The position numbers were made by a program, and so were the translations under genes. From Arcobacter nitrofigilis DSM 7299 (GTDB lineage: Bacteria; Campylobacterota; Campylobacteria; Campylobacterales; Arcobacteraceae), in NCBI RefSeq assembly GCF_000092245.1, contig NC_014166.1, forward strand, positions 620,001 through 684,000: a stretch of DNA of 64,000 bases. The letters run 5' to 3'. Within the stretch, counting starts at the first letter, position 1; each line of letters opens with the position of its first letter. Below are positions 63,357 through 64,000 of this stretch, piece by piece. The notes beneath the pieces are model-generated. The model saw nothing but the letters and a program-made list of their open reading frames with translations. It was not told where the DNA came from and ran no database searches.

Positions 63357-64000
63357 ACAGAATATTTATTTACTAGTGAAGTAGTAAGCCCAGGTCACCC
63401 TGATAAGTGTGCAGATATTATAGCAGATACAATAGTTGATAAGTTGATTATCGGAGATAGCAAAAGTAGAGTTGCATCAGAGGTTTTTGTTGCAGGTAAA
63501 CATGTTGTTATTGGTGGAGAAGTTACTTCAGCTACAAATTTATCTGAACAAGATTATAAAGATTTAGTAATCGAAGCCTTAGCCAAAATTGGATATAATG
63601 GTCACCCTCATTTTACAAAAGAGGAGTGTTTACACCCTGATGATGTAAATGTACAAGTTTTATTAAATAGACAATCTCCTGATATAAATCAAGGTGTTGA
63701 TCAAGTTGATGGTGAAACTGGTGCTGGAGATCAAGGAATCATGTTTGGTTATGCAAATAGTGAAACAGCAAACTTTATGCCAAGTGCAATTACATATGCA
63801 AGAATGCTTATGGAAAAAGTTTATGCTTATGCTTTAGCTAATCCAGATGTTTTAGGTGTAGATATTAAAACACAAGTTACTGTTGATTATGAGACAAAAG
63901 AGAACTTTGAAAATTGTTTACCAAAACATATTCATACTATCGTTGTTTCAGCTCCTTGTGTATCTACTATGAACATAGATACAGTAAGAAAATTAATCTT
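63345..64000 (+). CDS. metK: S-adenosylmethionine synthetase (3' end outside window)
   Basis: MetK makes S-adenosylmethionine from methionine and ATP. The visible 218 residues begin MENKTEYLFTSEVVSPGHPDK, with the ATP-binding GHPDK, and include the family hexapeptide GAGDQGIMFGYA. The frame runs off the window. An alternative ATG at 63332 is out of frame and closes after 14 codons. The ribosome site may be the AAAGGA at 63327-63332 or an AAAG nearer the start. Confidence 0.93.
   Translation, partial: MENKTEYLFTSEVVSPGHPDKCADIIADTIVDKLIIGDSKSRVASEVFVAGKHVVIGGEVTSATNLSEQDYKDLVIEALAKIGYNGHPHFTKEECLHPDDVNVQVLLNRQSPDINQGVDQVDGETGAGDQGIMFGYANSETANFMPSAITYARMLMEKVYAYALANPDVLGVDIKTQVTVDYETKENFENCLPKHIHTIVVSAPCVSTMNIDTVRKLI

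Overview
The window reads as a chromosomal segment of a Campylobacterota (epsilonproteobacterial) species, most likely an Arcobacter relative. The evidence is the very AT-rich sequence, frequent TTG starts, histidine kinases with the HQWRQPL-type H-box, an ArsS-type kinase, a DUF4492-cydAB operon, a class I fumarase, a MagIII-type glycosylase, and the gene order lnt / yajC-secD-secF ... leuS-lptE-folC-M23 peptidase-bactofilin, which matches what I recall of Campylobacter. These assignments rest on motif recognition only; no database search was run. No tRNA, rRNA, CRISPR array, prophage or transposase was recognised.

Layout. 1-2343: a hybrid sensor kinase truncated by the window edge. 2377-10596: a housekeeping run aroK-hisD-DUF2018-polyprenyl synthase-hemA-proS-mscS-cca. 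10586-14725: lnt on the minus strand, then yajC-secDF. 14721-17092: an accessory island holding a 146-nt imperfect palindrome, a pentapeptide-repeat membrane protein and a stand-alone copy of its C-terminal membrane module. 17124-26688: DUF6394-leuS-lptE-folC-M23 peptidase-bactofilin, a helicase with a degenerate primase-like domain, and a Kef-type antiporter. 26706-37279: a two-domain acyltransferase (OlsF-like), DUF445, a Cache chemoreceptor, mfd and a Cache-PAS-GGDEF cyclase. 37495-41059: cytochrome bd genes with small membrane ORFs and a NifX-like protein. 41065-46110: fumarase, a CpxP-like protein with a two-component system, and a flavoprotein whose start codon appears to be AUA. 46113-48621: a zinc/manganese-type ABC importer under a pair of palindromic operators. 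48701-53327: a small membrane protein, a YmdB-like phosphoesterase, magIII, a ParA-like ATPase with a coiled-coil membrane partner, ubiE and xseA. 53397-55664: cheW and two response regulators. 55670-58262: a cyclophilin, a ferredoxin, panD, ybaB and ispA. 58302-60321: groESL with a sigma70 promoter and CIRCE. 60600-64000: a YkgJ protein, glmS, and metK (cut by the window edge) with an unusual repeat-rich leader.

Most genes are core metabolism: amino acid and isoprenoid synthesis, tRNA charging and maturation, Sec export, envelope assembly, respiration and repair. Many are packed with 1-55 nt overlaps. The best candidates for undescribed biology are the pentapeptide/four-TM island, the primase-like domain without catalytic motifs fused to a helicase, the ParA-like/coiled-coil pair, two genes that appear to begin at AUA or AUC, the duplicated repeat block in front of metK, and several genes too short for routine annotation.
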